A DNA stretch of 64,000 nt, taken from assembly GCF_015355765.1 (NCBI RefSeq), contig NZ_JACWNA010000015.1:1-64000 (forward strand). Reading direction: 5' to 3'. The position numbers and the translations under genes were made by a program. Shown here in pieces: positions 54,076-63,305 of this stretch. How positions within the stretch are numbered: the stretch's first letter is position 1; each line of letters opens with the position of its first letter. Below the pieces are notes generated by a model that ran no database searches, was not told the DNA's origin, and was given only the letters and a program-made list of their open reading frames with translations. This DNA comes from Actinomyces haliotis (GTDB lineage Bacteria; Actinomycetota; Actinomycetes; Actinomycetales; Actinomycetaceae).

Positions 54076-54933
54076 GTGCTCACCACCATCCGCCCCAGCG
54101 TTCGCCACGCCCAGGCGCCCCTGACCGACGCACCCCCTGGGCCCGCCGACCACCCGCCGACGGGCACGCGGCCTGCGGCGCAGGTCGTCGCGCTCACGGG
54201 CGCCGTCGGCGGGCTCGGCGTGAGCGCCCTGCTCCTCCACCTCGCCCGTGCCAGCGCGGCACTCGGACGCCGCGTCGCCGTCCTCGACCTCGACCCCGCC
54301 GGCAGCCTCGGGCTGCTCCTCGGGGACGTGACCCGGCCCGGCCTCCGCTGGGCGGACCTCCCCGTGGACGAGACCGCCTTCCGGGCCGATCTCCTCGTCG
54401 CCGCCCTGCCCACCTGGATCGGGATACCGGTCCTCACGGGTGACGAGCGCGGCGGGCCGCGGCGGCCGGAGCAGGCGGGGCCCGCGCTCACGGCCCTCGC
54501 CGAGGACCACGACCTCGTCCTCGTCGACCTGCCCCGTGGCGCCGACGCCCCGCCCGGAGCACGCGTCCTTCTCGTCACCGGCGCCGACCTGCGCTCGGCC
54601 GTCGCCGCCCAGGCCCTCTCCGGCCGCTACGGCGAGCCGGAGGCTCTCACCCTGCCCGGGACCGGCGCCGAGCGTCTCGGCCTCGTCCTGCGGGACGGCT
54701 CCCACGACGTCGATGACGCGGACCTCGTCACCATGACCGGCGCCGACGTCGTCGCCCGCCTTCCCACGGACCGCTCCGTCCCGCAGCACGCCGGCCGCGG
54801 GGACGACCCCACGCGCGGACGAGGAGGCGCACGGCGCTGCGCCCGCGCGCTCGCCGCGCTCCTCGCCGGGGAGCACGAGGCGGCGGCCCGCCGTGGCCCT
54901 GGTGATGACGGCGTGAGCCGGGGCCGGTCGTGA
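54076..54933 (+). CDS. Ssd/CpaE-like MinD-family ATPase homologue
   Basis: The 285-residue protein has a degenerate P-loop VVALTGAVGGLGVSALLLHL, lacking the Lys/Ser of a true Walker A, followed by VAVLDLDPAGSLGLLLG and LVLVDLPRGADAPP. The family (M. tuberculosis Ssd; CpaE of Tad systems) sits at the head of tad operons and is linked to septum-site or pilus positioning. Here it is coupled to tadA by a 4-base GTGA overlap. The GTG at 54076 has AGGAG 5 bases before it. The missing P-loop Lys suggests no normal ATP hydrolysis. Confidence 0.82.
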   Translation: MLTTIRPSVRHAQAPLTDAPPGPADHPPTGTRPAAQVVALTGAVGGLGVSALLLHLARASAALGRRVAVLDLDPAGSLGLLLGDVTRPGLRWADLPVDETAFRADLLVAALPTWIGIPVLTGDERGGPRRPEQAGPALTALAEDHDLVLVDLPRGADAPPGARVLLVTGADLRSAVAAQALSGRYGEPEALTLPGTGAERLGLVLRDGSHDVDDADLVTMTGADVVARLPTDRSVPQHAGRGDDPTRGRGGARRCARALAALLAGEHEAAARRGPGDDGVSRGRS

Positions 54934-56222
54934 GCACCCGCGCTCTGCCGCTGCCGCGCAGCGGCCCGGGAGAGGCGCCCGGCACCCCCCGATCCTCCGA
55001 CGGCCCCCGGGCCGGCGGCGCCGCGGGGACGCCGCAGCCAGGCTCGACGGTGAGCGAGCTCGAACGCGTCCGCAGCGCGCTGGCGCGGGGTGCCGACCTG
55101 ACCGGCGCCCTCGCGACCGGGGCGGACGCCACGACCGGCACCACGGGCCTCGCCCGTCTCGAGGGGATCGTGCGCGCCGACGTCGAGGGAGCTGGCCCCG
55201 TCCTCCAGCCCCTCCTCGACACTGACGGCGTCACCGACGTCCTCGTCGGGGGTGGCGCCACCTGGATCGACCGCGGCGCCGGCCTCGAGCGGGTCGATGG
55301 CGCCGGGCTCGCCGAGCCCGAGGCTCGCGCGCTCGCCGTGCGCATGGCTGCTGCCTGCGGCCGGCGCCTCGACGACGCCAGTCCCGTCGTCGACGCCACC
55401 CTCCCCGGCGGCACCCGCCTCAACGCCGTCCTCCCGCCCTTGTCCACCGACGGCACCCTCATCTGCCTGCGCACCTCGCGCCGCCGTGCCTTCACCCTCG
55501 CCGAGCTCGCCGCCGACGGCACCCTCGCGCCCGGCCTCGAGACGGTCCTGACCGCACTCGTCACCCGCAGGGCCTCCTGCCTCGTCACCGGAGCCACCGG
55601 CACCGGGAAGACGACGCTCCTCAGCGCCCTCCTCGGTCTCGTCCCCACCACCGAGCGGATCGTCTGCATCGAGGAGGCCAGCGAGCTCCGCCCCGACCAC
55701 CCCCACGTCATCCACCTGCAGGAGCGAGGCGAGAACGTCCAGGGTGTCGGGGCCGTTTCCATGACCGCCCTCGTGCGCACCGCCATGCGCATGCGACCCG
55801 ACCGGATCGTCCTGGGGGAGTGCCGCGGGCCCGAGGTCCGCGACGTCCTCACGGCGCTCAACACCGGGCACGAGGGCGGCTGGGCCACCCTCCACGCGAA
55901 CTCCCCGGCCGACGTCCCCGCACGGCTCACGGCCCTCGGCGCGCTCGCGGGCATGGACGAGCGGGCCGTCGCCGCCCAGGCCGCCAGCGCCCTCGACGCC
56001 GTCGTCCACCTCGTGCGCGTGCCCGGCCGACGACGCACCCGTCGCGTCGTCTCGTCCGTCGGAGTCCTGCGGCGCGAGAGCGGCCGCGACGGAGCCCTGC
56101 TCTGCGAGGACGCGCTCCTGCGCACGGCCGGTGGGCGGGTCGTCCCGGGGCCCGGCGCCCACCGCCTGGCGGAGCGGCTCGGGGGCGGAGACGTCGAGGC
56201 GGCGCTGGGAGGAGCCTCGTGA
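54930..56222 (+). CDS. tadA: TadA/CpaF-family secretion ATPase
   Basis: This hexameric ATPase powers Flp/Tad pilus assembly or type II-like secretion. Of 430 residues, about 40-200 form the N-terminal domain (VTDVLVGGGATWIDRGAGLE). Walker A is GATGTGKTT (221-229), Walker B-type VCIEEASELRPDHP, and MRPDRIVLGECRGPE is the conserved Asp/His region. The GTG overlaps the stop of the ssd-like gene and its own stop overlaps the next start (GTGA twice), a tightly coupled operon. Confidence 0.92.
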   Translation: MSTRALPLPRSGPGEAPGTPRSSDGPRAGGAAGTPQPGSTVSELERVRSALARGADLTGALATGADATTGTTGLARLEGIVRADVEGAGPVLQPLLDTDGVTDVLVGGGATWIDRGAGLERVDGAGLAEPEARALAVRMAAACGRRLDDASPVVDATLPGGTRLNAVLPPLSTDGTLICLRTSRRRAFTLAELAADGTLAPGLETVLTALVTRRASCLVTGATGTGKTTLLSALLGLVPTTERIVCIEEASELRPDHPHVIHLQERGENVQGVGAVSMTALVRTAMRMRPDRIVLGECRGPEVRDVLTALNTGHEGGWATLHANSPADVPARLTALGALAGMDERAVAAQAASALDAVVHLVRVPGRRRTRRVVSSVGVLRRESGRDGALLCEDALLRTAGGRVVPGPGAHRLAERLGGGDVEAALGGAS

Positions 56223-57646
56223 CCGGCGACTGGGCGGTGACGGCCGTGCCCGTCGCGCTGCTCCTCGCGCTCGCGACGGCCGTCCTGCTGCTGCCCGCGC
56301 GGCGGGAGCGCCCAGCGACGCGGCAGAGCCGGTTCGCCGCCCCGGGCTCGACGAGCGACGACGCGGGTGGGAGCAGGAGTGAGGGAGGCCTGAGGTCCGC
56401 CGCCCGGGAGCCCGCCGGCGACCTCGAGGTCGGACTCGTCCTCACCGAGGTCGCCACGCTTCTGCGCGCCGGGGCCACGCCGCAGCGAGCCTGGGAACGG
56501 ACGCTCGGGCGCGCGGGCGTCCTCGATGGCGCCCAGCCGGGTGAGGACGGTGTGCCGCCCGCGCTCCGCGACCTCGCTGAGGCGCCCGTGCCGTCCTGGG
56601 CGCCTCAGCGGGTCGTGCGGACGCCGTCCGTCGGTAGCAGCCGCGGAGCCGACGACGGCACGGGGCGGTGGGACGCGGCGCGAGCCCTGCACGCCGTCGG
56701 CACCGCAGGAGCGCCGGTGGTCGACTCTGAGGACGACGGTCCCGGCCGGCCCCGGACTCCTGGTCCCCTGCGCTGGACGTGGCTGCCGCCCGTCTCGCGC
56801 CACCGGTCCGGACCCCTGCCCGGCCTGCCGCTGCCGGATCCCGCTGTCGCCCGGCGAGCCCGTGCCGCTCGGGCCGCCGCACCCGGCGCCGTCGCCGCCT
56901 GCCGCCTCACCGCCGAGCTCGGCGCCCCGCTCGCCGGGATCCTCGAGACCGTCGCCGACGGTGTCGCCGAGGCCGGTCACGCCGACTCCTCGCGCCGCAC
57001 CGCCCTGTCCGGTCCCCGAACGACGGCCCGGCTCCTCGCCTGCCTGCCGCTCCTCGGGATCGCCCTCGGCCAGGCGGTCGGAGCGCACCCGGCCGCGGTG
57101 CTCCTCGATGGTGGATGGGGCAGCGCCGTCGGCCTGCTCGGGCTCGGTCTCATGGCCCTCGGCCAGCTGCTCACGGCACGCCTCGTCCGTGCCGCCGAGG
57201 GGGAGGCTGACGCCGTCGACGAGGCCCTCGTCCTCGACCTGGCCGGCGCCGCCCTCGGCGCCGGCGCCTCGCTGCCCGGAGCGCTCCAGGCCCTCGGAGG
57301 AGCCCTCGACGAGGAGCCTCTCGCCGTCGTCGGGCGGGCCCTCCTCCTCGGGGCGTCCTGGGACGCGGCCTGGCGGGCGCCCGAGGACCCCGGATGGCAC
57401 GAGCGGCGCGTCCGCCTGGAGCAGTGCCTGCGCCCCGGGTGGGAGGACGGCGCGTCGCCCGGACCGCTGCTCGCCGGCACCGCGCGCGCCCTGCGCGCCG
57501 GACGGGCCGCCCGGGACGAGGAGGCCGCCGAGCGCCTCGCGGTGCGCCTCGTCGTGCCGCTCGGCCTGTGCTTCCTGCCGGCCTTCGTCGCCCTCGGGAT
57601 CGTCCCCGTCATCGCCGGCGTCGGCCTCGACCTTCTCGCGGCCTGA
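56219..57646 (+). CDS. TadB-TadC fusion, Tad secretion inner-membrane protein
   Basis: The 475-residue protein has an N-terminal membrane segment (AVPVALLLALATAVLLL) and two T2SSF-type modules. In the first, VGLVLTEVATLLRAGATPQRAWE is separated from AVAACRLTAELGAPLAGILE by a Pro/Arg-rich spacer. The second has ALVLDLAGAALGAGASLPGALQ and ends LAVRLVVPLGLCFLPAFVALGIVPVI. TadB and TadC are usually separate genes; here both appear to be in one chain. No Flp pilin or TadE-like gene follows, so the pilus subunit genes are elsewhere or lost. The GTG overlaps tadA. Confidence 0.8.
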   Translation: MTGDWAVTAVPVALLLALATAVLLLPARRERPATRQSRFAAPGSTSDDAGGSRSEGGLRSAAREPAGDLEVGLVLTEVATLLRAGATPQRAWERTLGRAGVLDGAQPGEDGVPPALRDLAEAPVPSWAPQRVVRTPSVGSSRGADDGTGRWDAARALHAVGTAGAPVVDSEDDGPGRPRTPGPLRWTWLPPVSRHRSGPLPGLPLPDPAVARRARAARAAAPGAVAACRLTAELGAPLAGILETVADGVAEAGHADSSRRTALSGPRTTARLLACLPLLGIALGQAVGAHPAAVLLDGGWGSAVGLLGLGLMALGQLLTARLVRAAEGEADAVDEALVLDLAGAALGAGASLPGALQALGGALDEEPLAVVGRALLLGASWDAAWRAPEDPGWHERRVRLEQCLRPGWEDGASPGPLLAGTARALRAGRAARDEEAAERLAVRLVVPLGLCFLPAFVALGIVPVIAGVGLDLLAA

Positions 57647-57670
57647 GCCGTGCCCGGGCACACTGGCGCC

Positions 57671-58515
57671 GTGAGCAGCTCCGAGTCCCCCGTCCCCGCC
57701 GGCCTGCGGCCCGCCGAGGAGGACGCCGCCCGGCGCGAGACCGGCGACGTCGAGCAGCGCTCCGTGCCGTCCTCCCTGTCGATTCTGATGGCGCCGTCCA
57801 CCTCGGCGCCGACGTCCACGGCCTCCTCCTCGACATCGACGGCGTCCTGTCCGACCACCGCACGGCAGCCGACGCGGCCGTCTTCTCCTGGGCCTCCGCC
57901 CTCCCCGGCTGGAGCCTCGCCCCAGCCGAGACCGCCGAGCTCTGGGAGCGCCTCGACCGCAAGCACTTCCTGCGCTACCAGCACGGCGAGCTCACGTTCA
58001 ACGGCCAGCTCCTCGCCCGGGTGCGGGACTTCGTCCCGGGCGGCGCCGACCTCGACGACGCCGGGGCCCAGGCGCGGATCGACGAGTACTACGACCACTA
58101 CCGCGCCCGGCTCGTCCCGTACGAGGACGTCGCCGGCTTCATCGCCCGGCTGCGCGACGCCGTCGCCCGCCGTGCTGACGCCGGGGAGCGGCTCGCCGTC
58201 GCCTACGTGACCAACGGCGACGAGGACTCCCAGCGGACCAAGCTCGACGCCGTCGGCGCCCTCGTGGGGGACTGGCCCCTCATCGCCTCCGCGCAGGCCG
58301 GTGCCTCCAAGCCGGACCCGCGCATCTTCGCCCTCGCGTGCGAGCGCCTCGGCACCGGCGCCGGTGAGACCGTCATGGTCGGTGACGACCCCTGGTCCGA
58401 CGTCGACGGCGCCACCGGTGCTGGACTGCGCAGCGTCCACCTCCGGCGCTCGGCGTCGGCACCCGGGCGCCCCGTCGCCACGATCGGCACGCTCGCGCGC
58501 CTCGTCATCGACTGA
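57671..58515 (+). CDS. HAD-superfamily hydrolase, with an apparent frame break near the start
   Basis: The HAD core starts VHGLLLDIDGVLSDHRTAAD (motif I). It continues with LAVAYVTNGDEDSQRTKLDA (motif II) and SKPDPRIFALACERLG with VMVGDDPWSDVDGATGAGL (motifs III/IV), like the REG-2/HAD-IA hydrolases. No start codon is available in this frame upstream of motif I. A GTG at 57671 in another frame encodes SSSESPVPAGLRPAEEDAAR and on to VPSSL. One extra base near 57777 would join both into 281 residues. It is 25 bases after the tad operon. A sequencing error or recent frameshift would explain it. Confidence 0.8.
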
Positions 58516-58711
58516 GCGCCGGACGTCCGCGGGCGGAGGCTCGTCGACTGCCGAGGACGCTGGGTTCCGTCGCCCGCGGGCCCGCAGCCGGTGGTGCCTC
58601 AGTGGTCAGGGCTCCTGAGCCGCTGGGGCCCGCCGCCCAGCGGCCCGCCACTGAGCGTCGCGCCACGGAGCGGCCCGCGCCCGACCGCGGGTCGCGTGGC
58701 ACCATGAGTGC

Positions 58712-59224
58712 ATGGCACTGCCCAAGAAGCTGCTCGGCCGGGACGAGGTCGTCGTCCGCCACATGCGCACGCACCCGAAGGTGCTCATCGGCCGCACCCT
58801 GCTCGAGGTGCTCCTCCTCGTGCTCGCCGTCGTCGGCACGGTCTACGCGCCGGAGTCCTGGAACCCGTGGGGCTACGTCGCCATCTGGGCCCTCTGGCTC
58901 CTCCTGTCGATCCCGCTCCTCATCGTCCCGTGGATGCGGTGGGTGTCGACCACCTACACGGTGACGACGAAGCGCGTCATCACCCGCTCCGGCATCCTCA
59001 ACAAGACGGGGCACGACCTGCCGCTCTCGCGCATCAGCGACGTCCAGCAGGACCGTTCCGCCACGGACCGTCTCTTCGGCGTCGGCACCCTGCGTCTCCA
59101 GACCTCGGCCGACGACCCGCTCACCCTCACGGACGTCCCGCAGGTGGAGACGGTCCAGGTCGAGATCGCGAACCTGCTCTTCCACGACGCGCAGGGCGCC
59201 ATCGACGCCGACCCCGACGACTGA
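58712..59224 (+). CDS. PH-domain (bPH2) membrane protein
   Basis: The 170-residue protein has two membrane helices (about 24-46 and 52-75) and a following bacterial PH-like domain: WVSTTYTVTTKRVITRSGIL, LPLSRISDVQQDRSATDRLF and GVGTLRLQTSADDPLTLTDV. Role unknown; these often organise membrane stress or division factors in Actinobacteria. The ATG at 58712 is supported by family starts (LPKKLLGRDEVVVRHMRTHP). It stands alone with no clear operon partner. Confidence 0.88.
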   Translation: MALPKKLLGRDEVVVRHMRTHPKVLIGRTLLEVLLLVLAVVGTVYAPESWNPWGYVAIWALWLLLSIPLLIVPWMRWVSTTYTVTTKRVITRSGILNKTGHDLPLSRISDVQQDRSATDRLFGVGTLRLQTSADDPLTLTDVPQVETVQVEIANLLFHDAQGAIDADPDD

Positions 59225-59378
59225 CGCGCGCCGCCCGAGGGGCCCTCGCGCACACCCAAATGCGCGTGTGCAGCGCCTCACGCGAGGAGGGTCCTGGGCG
59301 TCTCCTTCCGCGTGATCCCGCTGATCAGGGCGAAGGTCCCGCTATTCCGTGACGTCGTGTGCCGAAGAGCACCATTTC

Positions 59379-59408
59379 TGCACTTGGTGCAAGTCTGCAC
59401 TGAGTGCA
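59379..59408. promoter_or_regulatory. Two tandem 13-bp palindromes before the TetR-exporter operon
   Basis: TGCACTTGGTGCA (59379-59391) and the perfect TGCACTGAGTGCA (59396-59408) lie 17 bases apart (start to start) and end 11 bases before the ATG of the TetR gene. This is the expected arrangement for an autoregulating TetR dimer pair. Confidence 0.7.
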
Positions 59409-59419
59409 GGATATGCGGC

Positions 59420-60124
59420 ATGAACACGACCACCGTCTCGGCCCCGACCGCTCGCGCGGCCGGCGGCCTGCGCGCCTCGAGGGCGCGCCGGACGCGCGAC
59501 GCCATCCAGGCCAGCGCCCTCCGGCTCGCCCACGAGCGCGGCTACGACGCGACGACGGTCGAGGACGTGGCGGCGGACGCCGGGGTCTCCCGGCGCACCG
59601 TCTTCAACTACTTCCCCACCAAGATCGACATGTTCGTCCACGGGCCCCTGGCGCCCGAGGCGGACGCGGTCGAGGCCTTCATCGCCTCCGACGGGGACCT
59701 CCTCGACGACCTCGGCGCCCTCATCGCCTCCGCGGACCCCCGCGACAGCGACGACGCCGAGGACTTCCGCCGTCTGCGCGCCGTCTTCCGCGAGAACCCC
59801 GAGATCATCGTGGCGCTGCAGCCCCGCGTGCGTCTCTTCCACTCGGTCGTCCGTGCCGCCATCGCGCAGCGCCTCGGCACCGAGCTCTCGGACCCCCGGG
59901 TCCGGGCCGCCTCCGGCCTCGCCCACCTCATCCAGAAGACGGCCGTCGAGCTGTGGGCCGGGGACGACTGCGACTCCGCGGAGGGCGCCGCCCCGAGCAG
60001 CACGACCGCGGCTCCCGCCCCCGCCCCCGCCCCCGCCTCCGTCGCCGACGCCGTCCCGGTCGCCATCACCAGCCTTCGCGAGGTCCTCACGATCTCGCCC
60101 CGAACCTCACAGGAGCCCTCATGA
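59420..60124 (+). CDS. TetR-family regulator of the adjacent exporter
   Basis: The 234-residue protein has the helix-turn-helix ATTVEDVAADAGVSRRTVFN followed by YFPTKIDMFVHG and a C-terminal domain with helices and an Ala/Pro repeat (about 195-210, APAPAPAPAS). It is co-transcribed with the DHA2 exporter (4-base ATGA overlap) and probably represses the operon through the two palindromes upstream. Inducer unknown. It starts with ATG at 59420. A weak ribosome site fits a short leader. Confidence 0.9.
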   Translation: MNTTTVSAPTARAAGGLRASRARRTRDAIQASALRLAHERGYDATTVEDVAADAGVSRRTVFNYFPTKIDMFVHGPLAPEADAVEAFIASDGDLLDDLGALIASADPRDSDDAEDFRRLRAVFRENPEIIVALQPRVRLFHSVVRAAIAQRLGTELSDPRVRAASGLAHLIQKTAVELWAGDDCDSAEGAAPSSTTAAPAPAPAPASVADAVPVAITSLREVLTISPRTSQEPS

Positions 60125-61968
60125 CCGCAACGCAGCCCGGCGCCTCCGCGCCCCGCGGCCGTCACGCGGCGGACCGCCCTGTCGACAGCGTCGAGAAGCA
60201 GGACACCCGGGCCGCCCGGGGCCGCCACGCCCTCGCCGTCGACGACGCCCGCCCCGACGCCGCCCCCCTGTCCACCCCGCGCACGGCCGCGGCGCCCGCG
60301 ACCAAGGCCTTCCGCCCCGACCGCCGCTTCTGGGCCGTCTACGCCTCCCTCCTCGTCGTCATGTTCCTGTCCGCCATGGACCAGACGATCGTCGGCACGG
60401 CGCTGCCCACGATCGTCGGGGACCTCGGCGGCGCCAGCCACATGGCCTGGATCATCACGGCCTACACGCTCGCCGTCACCGTCGCCATGCCCGTCTACGG
60501 CAAGGTCGGCGACCTCATCGGCCGCAAGCGCCTCTTCCTCATCGCTATCGCGCTCTTCCTCATCGGCTCCGCCCTGTGCGGCACCGCCTCCGACATGGGA
60601 CAGCTCATCGCCTGGCGCGCCCTCCAGGGCCTCGGCGGCGGCGGCCTCATGATCTCCTCGCAGGCCATCACCGGTGACCTCATCCCGCCGCGCGAGCGCG
60701 GCACCTACATGGCCCCCATGGGCGCCATGTTCGGCATCGCCTCCGTCCTCGGCCCGATCCTCGGCGGCTGGCTCACCGACTCCGTCAACTGGCGCTGGGT
60801 CTTCTGGGTCAACCTGCCGCTCGGCATCCTCGCCTGGATCGCCGTCTGGGCCGTCCTCAAGCTGCCCGTCCGCACGTTCGACTCGAAGGTCGACTGGGCC
60901 GGCCTCTCCCTCATGAACCTCGGCGCCGTCCTCATCGTCCTCGGCGCCACCTTCGGCGGGAACCAGCTCGAGTGGTCCTCTCCGGCCCTCATCGCGATGT
61001 TCGTCATCGGCGCCCTCGCCTGGATCGCCCTGCCCTTCGTGGAGATGCGCGCCGTCGAGCCGATCCTTCCGTGGGAGGTCATGAAGGGGCGAACCTTCGT
61101 CCTCACCACCCTCCAGGGCATGCTCGCCATGGCCGGCATGATCGGCACGAACCTCTACCTGCCCACCTACCTGCAGATGAGCTACGGCTACTCCGCCACG
61201 AAGTCCGGTCTGCTCCTGGTGCCGATGACCGTCGGCATGCTCGTCGCCGGCATCGGCTCCGGCATCGCCGTGACCCGCACCGGTCGCTACCGCGCCTACC
61301 CGATCGTCGGCCCGCTCGTCTCCGCCGCGGCCCTGTGGTGGATGAGCACCTTCGACGTGAGCACGCCGGTCTGGCACATCTCCCTCGCCGTCCTCATCCT
61401 GGGCTCCGGCATCGGCCTGTTCTTCCAGCTCCTCATGACGCTGGTCCAGAACGACGTCGAGGCCCGCAACATCGGCTCGGCGACGAGCGGCAACAACTTC
61501 TTCCGCCAGGTCGCGGTGTCCCTGAGCGCCTCGCTCATCGGCGTCGCCTTCTCCAACAACCTCACGGACAACCTGACCTCGAACATCGCGGCGCTCGCCA
61601 CGAGCAAGGACCCGTCGGTCCTCAAGGCTCTCGCGGCCTTCAAGGCGTCCTCCGGTGGTTCGGAGTCCTCGCTGACGCCGGCCGTGGTCAACCAGCTCCC
61701 CGGCGCCCTCCACACGGCGATCACGACCGCCTACGCGGACGCCCTGAGCCCGATCTTCCTGCTCATGGTCCCGACCTTCATCCTCGCCGCGGTCGTCGGC
61801 GTCTTCTACAAGTCGGTCCCGCTGTCGCACAAGACCGCCCTTGAGCAGCTCGAGGAGCAGACCGACGGCGAGCTCGTCTCCGAGGCCGAGGCCCTCGCCA
61901 ACGGTGAGATCACGGAGCCCGAGGGCGACGACGTCGTCCACGACCCGCACGCCGTCAGCGTGCACTGA
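60121..61968 (+). CDS. DHA2-family (EmrB/QacA-like) MFS multidrug exporter
   Basis: A 615-residue exporter with about 14 membrane helices. An N-terminal hydrophilic tail (1-65) precedes helix 1 with SLLVVMFLSAMDQTIVGTAL, the DHA2 hallmark. Motif A-like GKVGDLIGRKRLF and motif C-like GIASVLGPILGGWLTDSVNW follow. The long loop near 485-515 (LATSKDPSVLKALAAFKA) is typical. The C-terminal tail is acidic. It is coupled to the TetR gene by overlap and followed by a strong hairpin. It exports an unknown drug-like or metabolic compound. Confidence 0.94.
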   Translation: MTATQPGASAPRGRHAADRPVDSVEKQDTRAARGRHALAVDDARPDAAPLSTPRTAAAPATKAFRPDRRFWAVYASLLVVMFLSAMDQTIVGTALPTIVGDLGGASHMAWIITAYTLAVTVAMPVYGKVGDLIGRKRLFLIAIALFLIGSALCGTASDMGQLIAWRALQGLGGGGLMISSQAITGDLIPPRERGTYMAPMGAMFGIASVLGPILGGWLTDSVNWRWVFWVNLPLGILAWIAVWAVLKLPVRTFDSKVDWAGLSLMNLGAVLIVLGATFGGNQLEWSSPALIAMFVIGALAWIALPFVEMRAVEPILPWEVMKGRTFVLTTLQGMLAMAGMIGTNLYLPTYLQMSYGYSATKSGLLLVPMTVGMLVAGIGSGIAVTRTGRYRAYPIVGPLVSAAALWWMSTFDVSTPVWHISLAVLILGSGIGLFFQLLMTLVQNDVEARNIGSATSGNNFFRQVAVSLSASLIGVAFSNNLTDNLTSNIAALATSKDPSVLKALAAFKASSGGSESSLTPAVVNQLPGALHTAITTAYADALSPIFLLMVPTFILAAVVGVFYKSVPLSHKTALEQLEEQTDGELVSEAEALANGEITEPEGDDVVHDPHAVSVH

Positions 61969-61991
61969 CAGGAGGTCTCACGCTCCAGCAG

Positions 61992-62045
61992 CAGCACGAC
62001 GCTGGCCCGCCGCCCCTCGAGGGGTGGCGGGCCAGCGTCGTGCTG
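61992..62045 (+). terminator. Hairpin terminator after the exporter gene
   Basis: Arms of 26 bp (CAGCACGACGCTGGCCCGCC then GCCCCT; one G.T pair) and a 2-base loop lie 23 bases after the exporter stop. Confidence 0.85.
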
Positions 62046-62107
62046 GGGCTGTACTGGGGTCGGTCGGGCCGGCGCTCGCCGCCGCGTCCGGCGGTGCTCC
62101 TCCCGCG

Positions 62108-62169
62108 AGCAAGACATCCTCGGCAGAACAGGCGCCGTAGGCGTCGGTCTCTGCCGAGGATGTCTTGCT
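62108..62169 (-). repeat. Long extragenic palindrome next to ahpD
   Basis: Perfect 20-bp arms AGCAAGACATCCTCGGCAGA (62108-62127) and complement (62150-62169) flank a 22-base spacer. It ends 15 bases beyond the ahpD stop and probably terminates ahpC-ahpD. No other copy is visible in the window. Confidence 0.75.
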
Positions 62170-62184
62170 GTGTATGAGCTGGGC

Positions 62185-62715
62185 TCAGCCGAGCGTCTCG
62201 ACGACCTGGATGGCCTGGGCGGCGCCCTGGACGGTCGCCGCGATGCGGACGGCCTCCCAGACCTGCTCCGTGGACAGGCCCTCGCCGCGGACGGTCGCGT
62301 CGTGGGCGGTGACGCAGCGCTCGCAGCCGTTGATGGTGGACACCGCGAGGGCCCAGAGCTCGAAGTCGACCTTGTCGACGCCGCCGGACGTGCCGATGAT
62401 GTTCATCCGCAGGCCCATGCGCTCCTTCTCATAGTCGCCACCGAGGAAGTGGCGGGCGCGGTAGGCGACGTTGTTCATCGCCATGATCGAGGCGGCGCCG
62501 AGCGCGGCGGCCTGGGCCTCCTCGGACAGGTGCTCCTTGGCGTCCTCGGCCACCTGGACGAGCACGGACTCGTTGCGGGTCGCGGCGGCGGCGGCGAGGA
62601 AGGTGCCCCACTGCTGCTGCTCGGTCAGCGTCGAGGTGCGCGCGAGGCTGGAGAGGTTGAGGGAGAGGTCCTTGGCCCAGTCGGGCAGCGCGGAGCGGAG
62701 GTTCGCGATCGTCAT
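62185..62715 (-). CDS. ahpD: Alkyl hydroperoxidase AhpD
   Basis: The AhpD adaptor reduces AhpC in Actinobacteria and has weak peroxidase activity. The 176-residue protein has the redox pair C131-x2-C134 with H138 in [20 protein letters not shown], and E118 in the preceding helix. It follows ahpC after only 5 bases and is co-transcribed. The start is ATG at 62715. A palindrome ends the operon. Confidence 0.95.
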   Translation of the reverse strand: MTIANLRSALPDWAKDLSLNLSSLARTSTLTEQQQWGTFLAAAAATRNESVLVQVAEDAKEHLSEEAQAAALGAASIMAMNNVAYRARHFLGGDYEKERMGLRMNIIGTSGGVDKVDFELWALAVSTINGCERCVTAHDATVRGEGLSTEQVWEAVRIAATVQGAAQAIQVVETLG

Positions 62716-62720
62716 GCGGC

Positions 62721-63305
62721 TCAGGCCTCCATCTCGTGGAGAGCGTCGATCGTGGCCGCGCCGGCCTTCCAGTTGCAGGCGCAGAGCTCGTCGGACTGGA
62801 GGGCGTCGAGCTGGCGCAGGACCTCCTCAGTGTTGCGGCCGACGGAGTCCGCGGTGACGGAGACGGACTGGATGGTGTTGTGCGGGTCGACGATGAAGGT
62901 GGCGCGGTCGGCCTCGCCGGAGGCGCGCTGGATGCCGAGGGCGCTCACGAGCTCGCGGTTGAGGTCCGAGCCCATGACGAAGGGGAGGTCCTGGAGCTTC
63001 TCGTGGCTGCGGCGCCAGGCGTAGTGCGTGTACTCGTTGTCGACGGAGACGCCGATGACCTCGCAGTCGCGGTCCTTGAACTCCTCGTAGAGCTCGCCGA
63101 AGGCGGCGATCTCGGTGGGGCAGACGAAGGTGAAGTCCTTGGGCCAGAAGAAGACGACGCGCCAGGTGTCCTCGGGGACGTCCTCGGAGGAGACGGTCGT
63201 GAAGTAGTCCTCGGGCTGGTCGGCCTCGACGTTCTTGAGGTTGCCGGGGATGAGGCCCGTCATCTTGTAGGCGGGGAACTGGTCGCCGATGGTGAGAACG
63301 GCCAT
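62721..63305 (-). CDS. ahpC: Alkyl hydroperoxide reductase AhpC (peroxiredoxin)
   Basis: This 2-Cys peroxiredoxin reduces hydrogen peroxide, organic peroxides and peroxynitrite. The peroxidatic C62 is in [14 protein letters not shown], with the resolving Cys in [10 protein letters not shown] near residue 175. The 194 residues are normal. AGGAGGCACCC precedes the ATG at 63305. ahpC-ahpD is the mycobacterial-type pair. A GGAAAT-N18-GTT promoter candidate lies about 100 bases upstream. Confidence 0.96.
   Translation of the reverse strand: MAVLTIGDQFPAYKMTGLIPGNLKNVEADQPEDYFTTVSSEDVPEDTWRVVFFWPKDFTFVCPTEIAAFGELYEEFKDRDCEVIGVSVDNEYTHYAWRRSHEKLQDLPFVMGSDLNRELVSALGIQRASGEADRATFIVDPHNTIQSVSVTADSVGRNTEEVLRQLDALQSDELCACNWKAGAATIDALHEMEA

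Noticed and set aside
60972-61844. Alternative plus-strand frame inside the DHA2 exporter
   Set aside because: It is Arg/His/Pro-rich shadow of a well-supported membrane protein.
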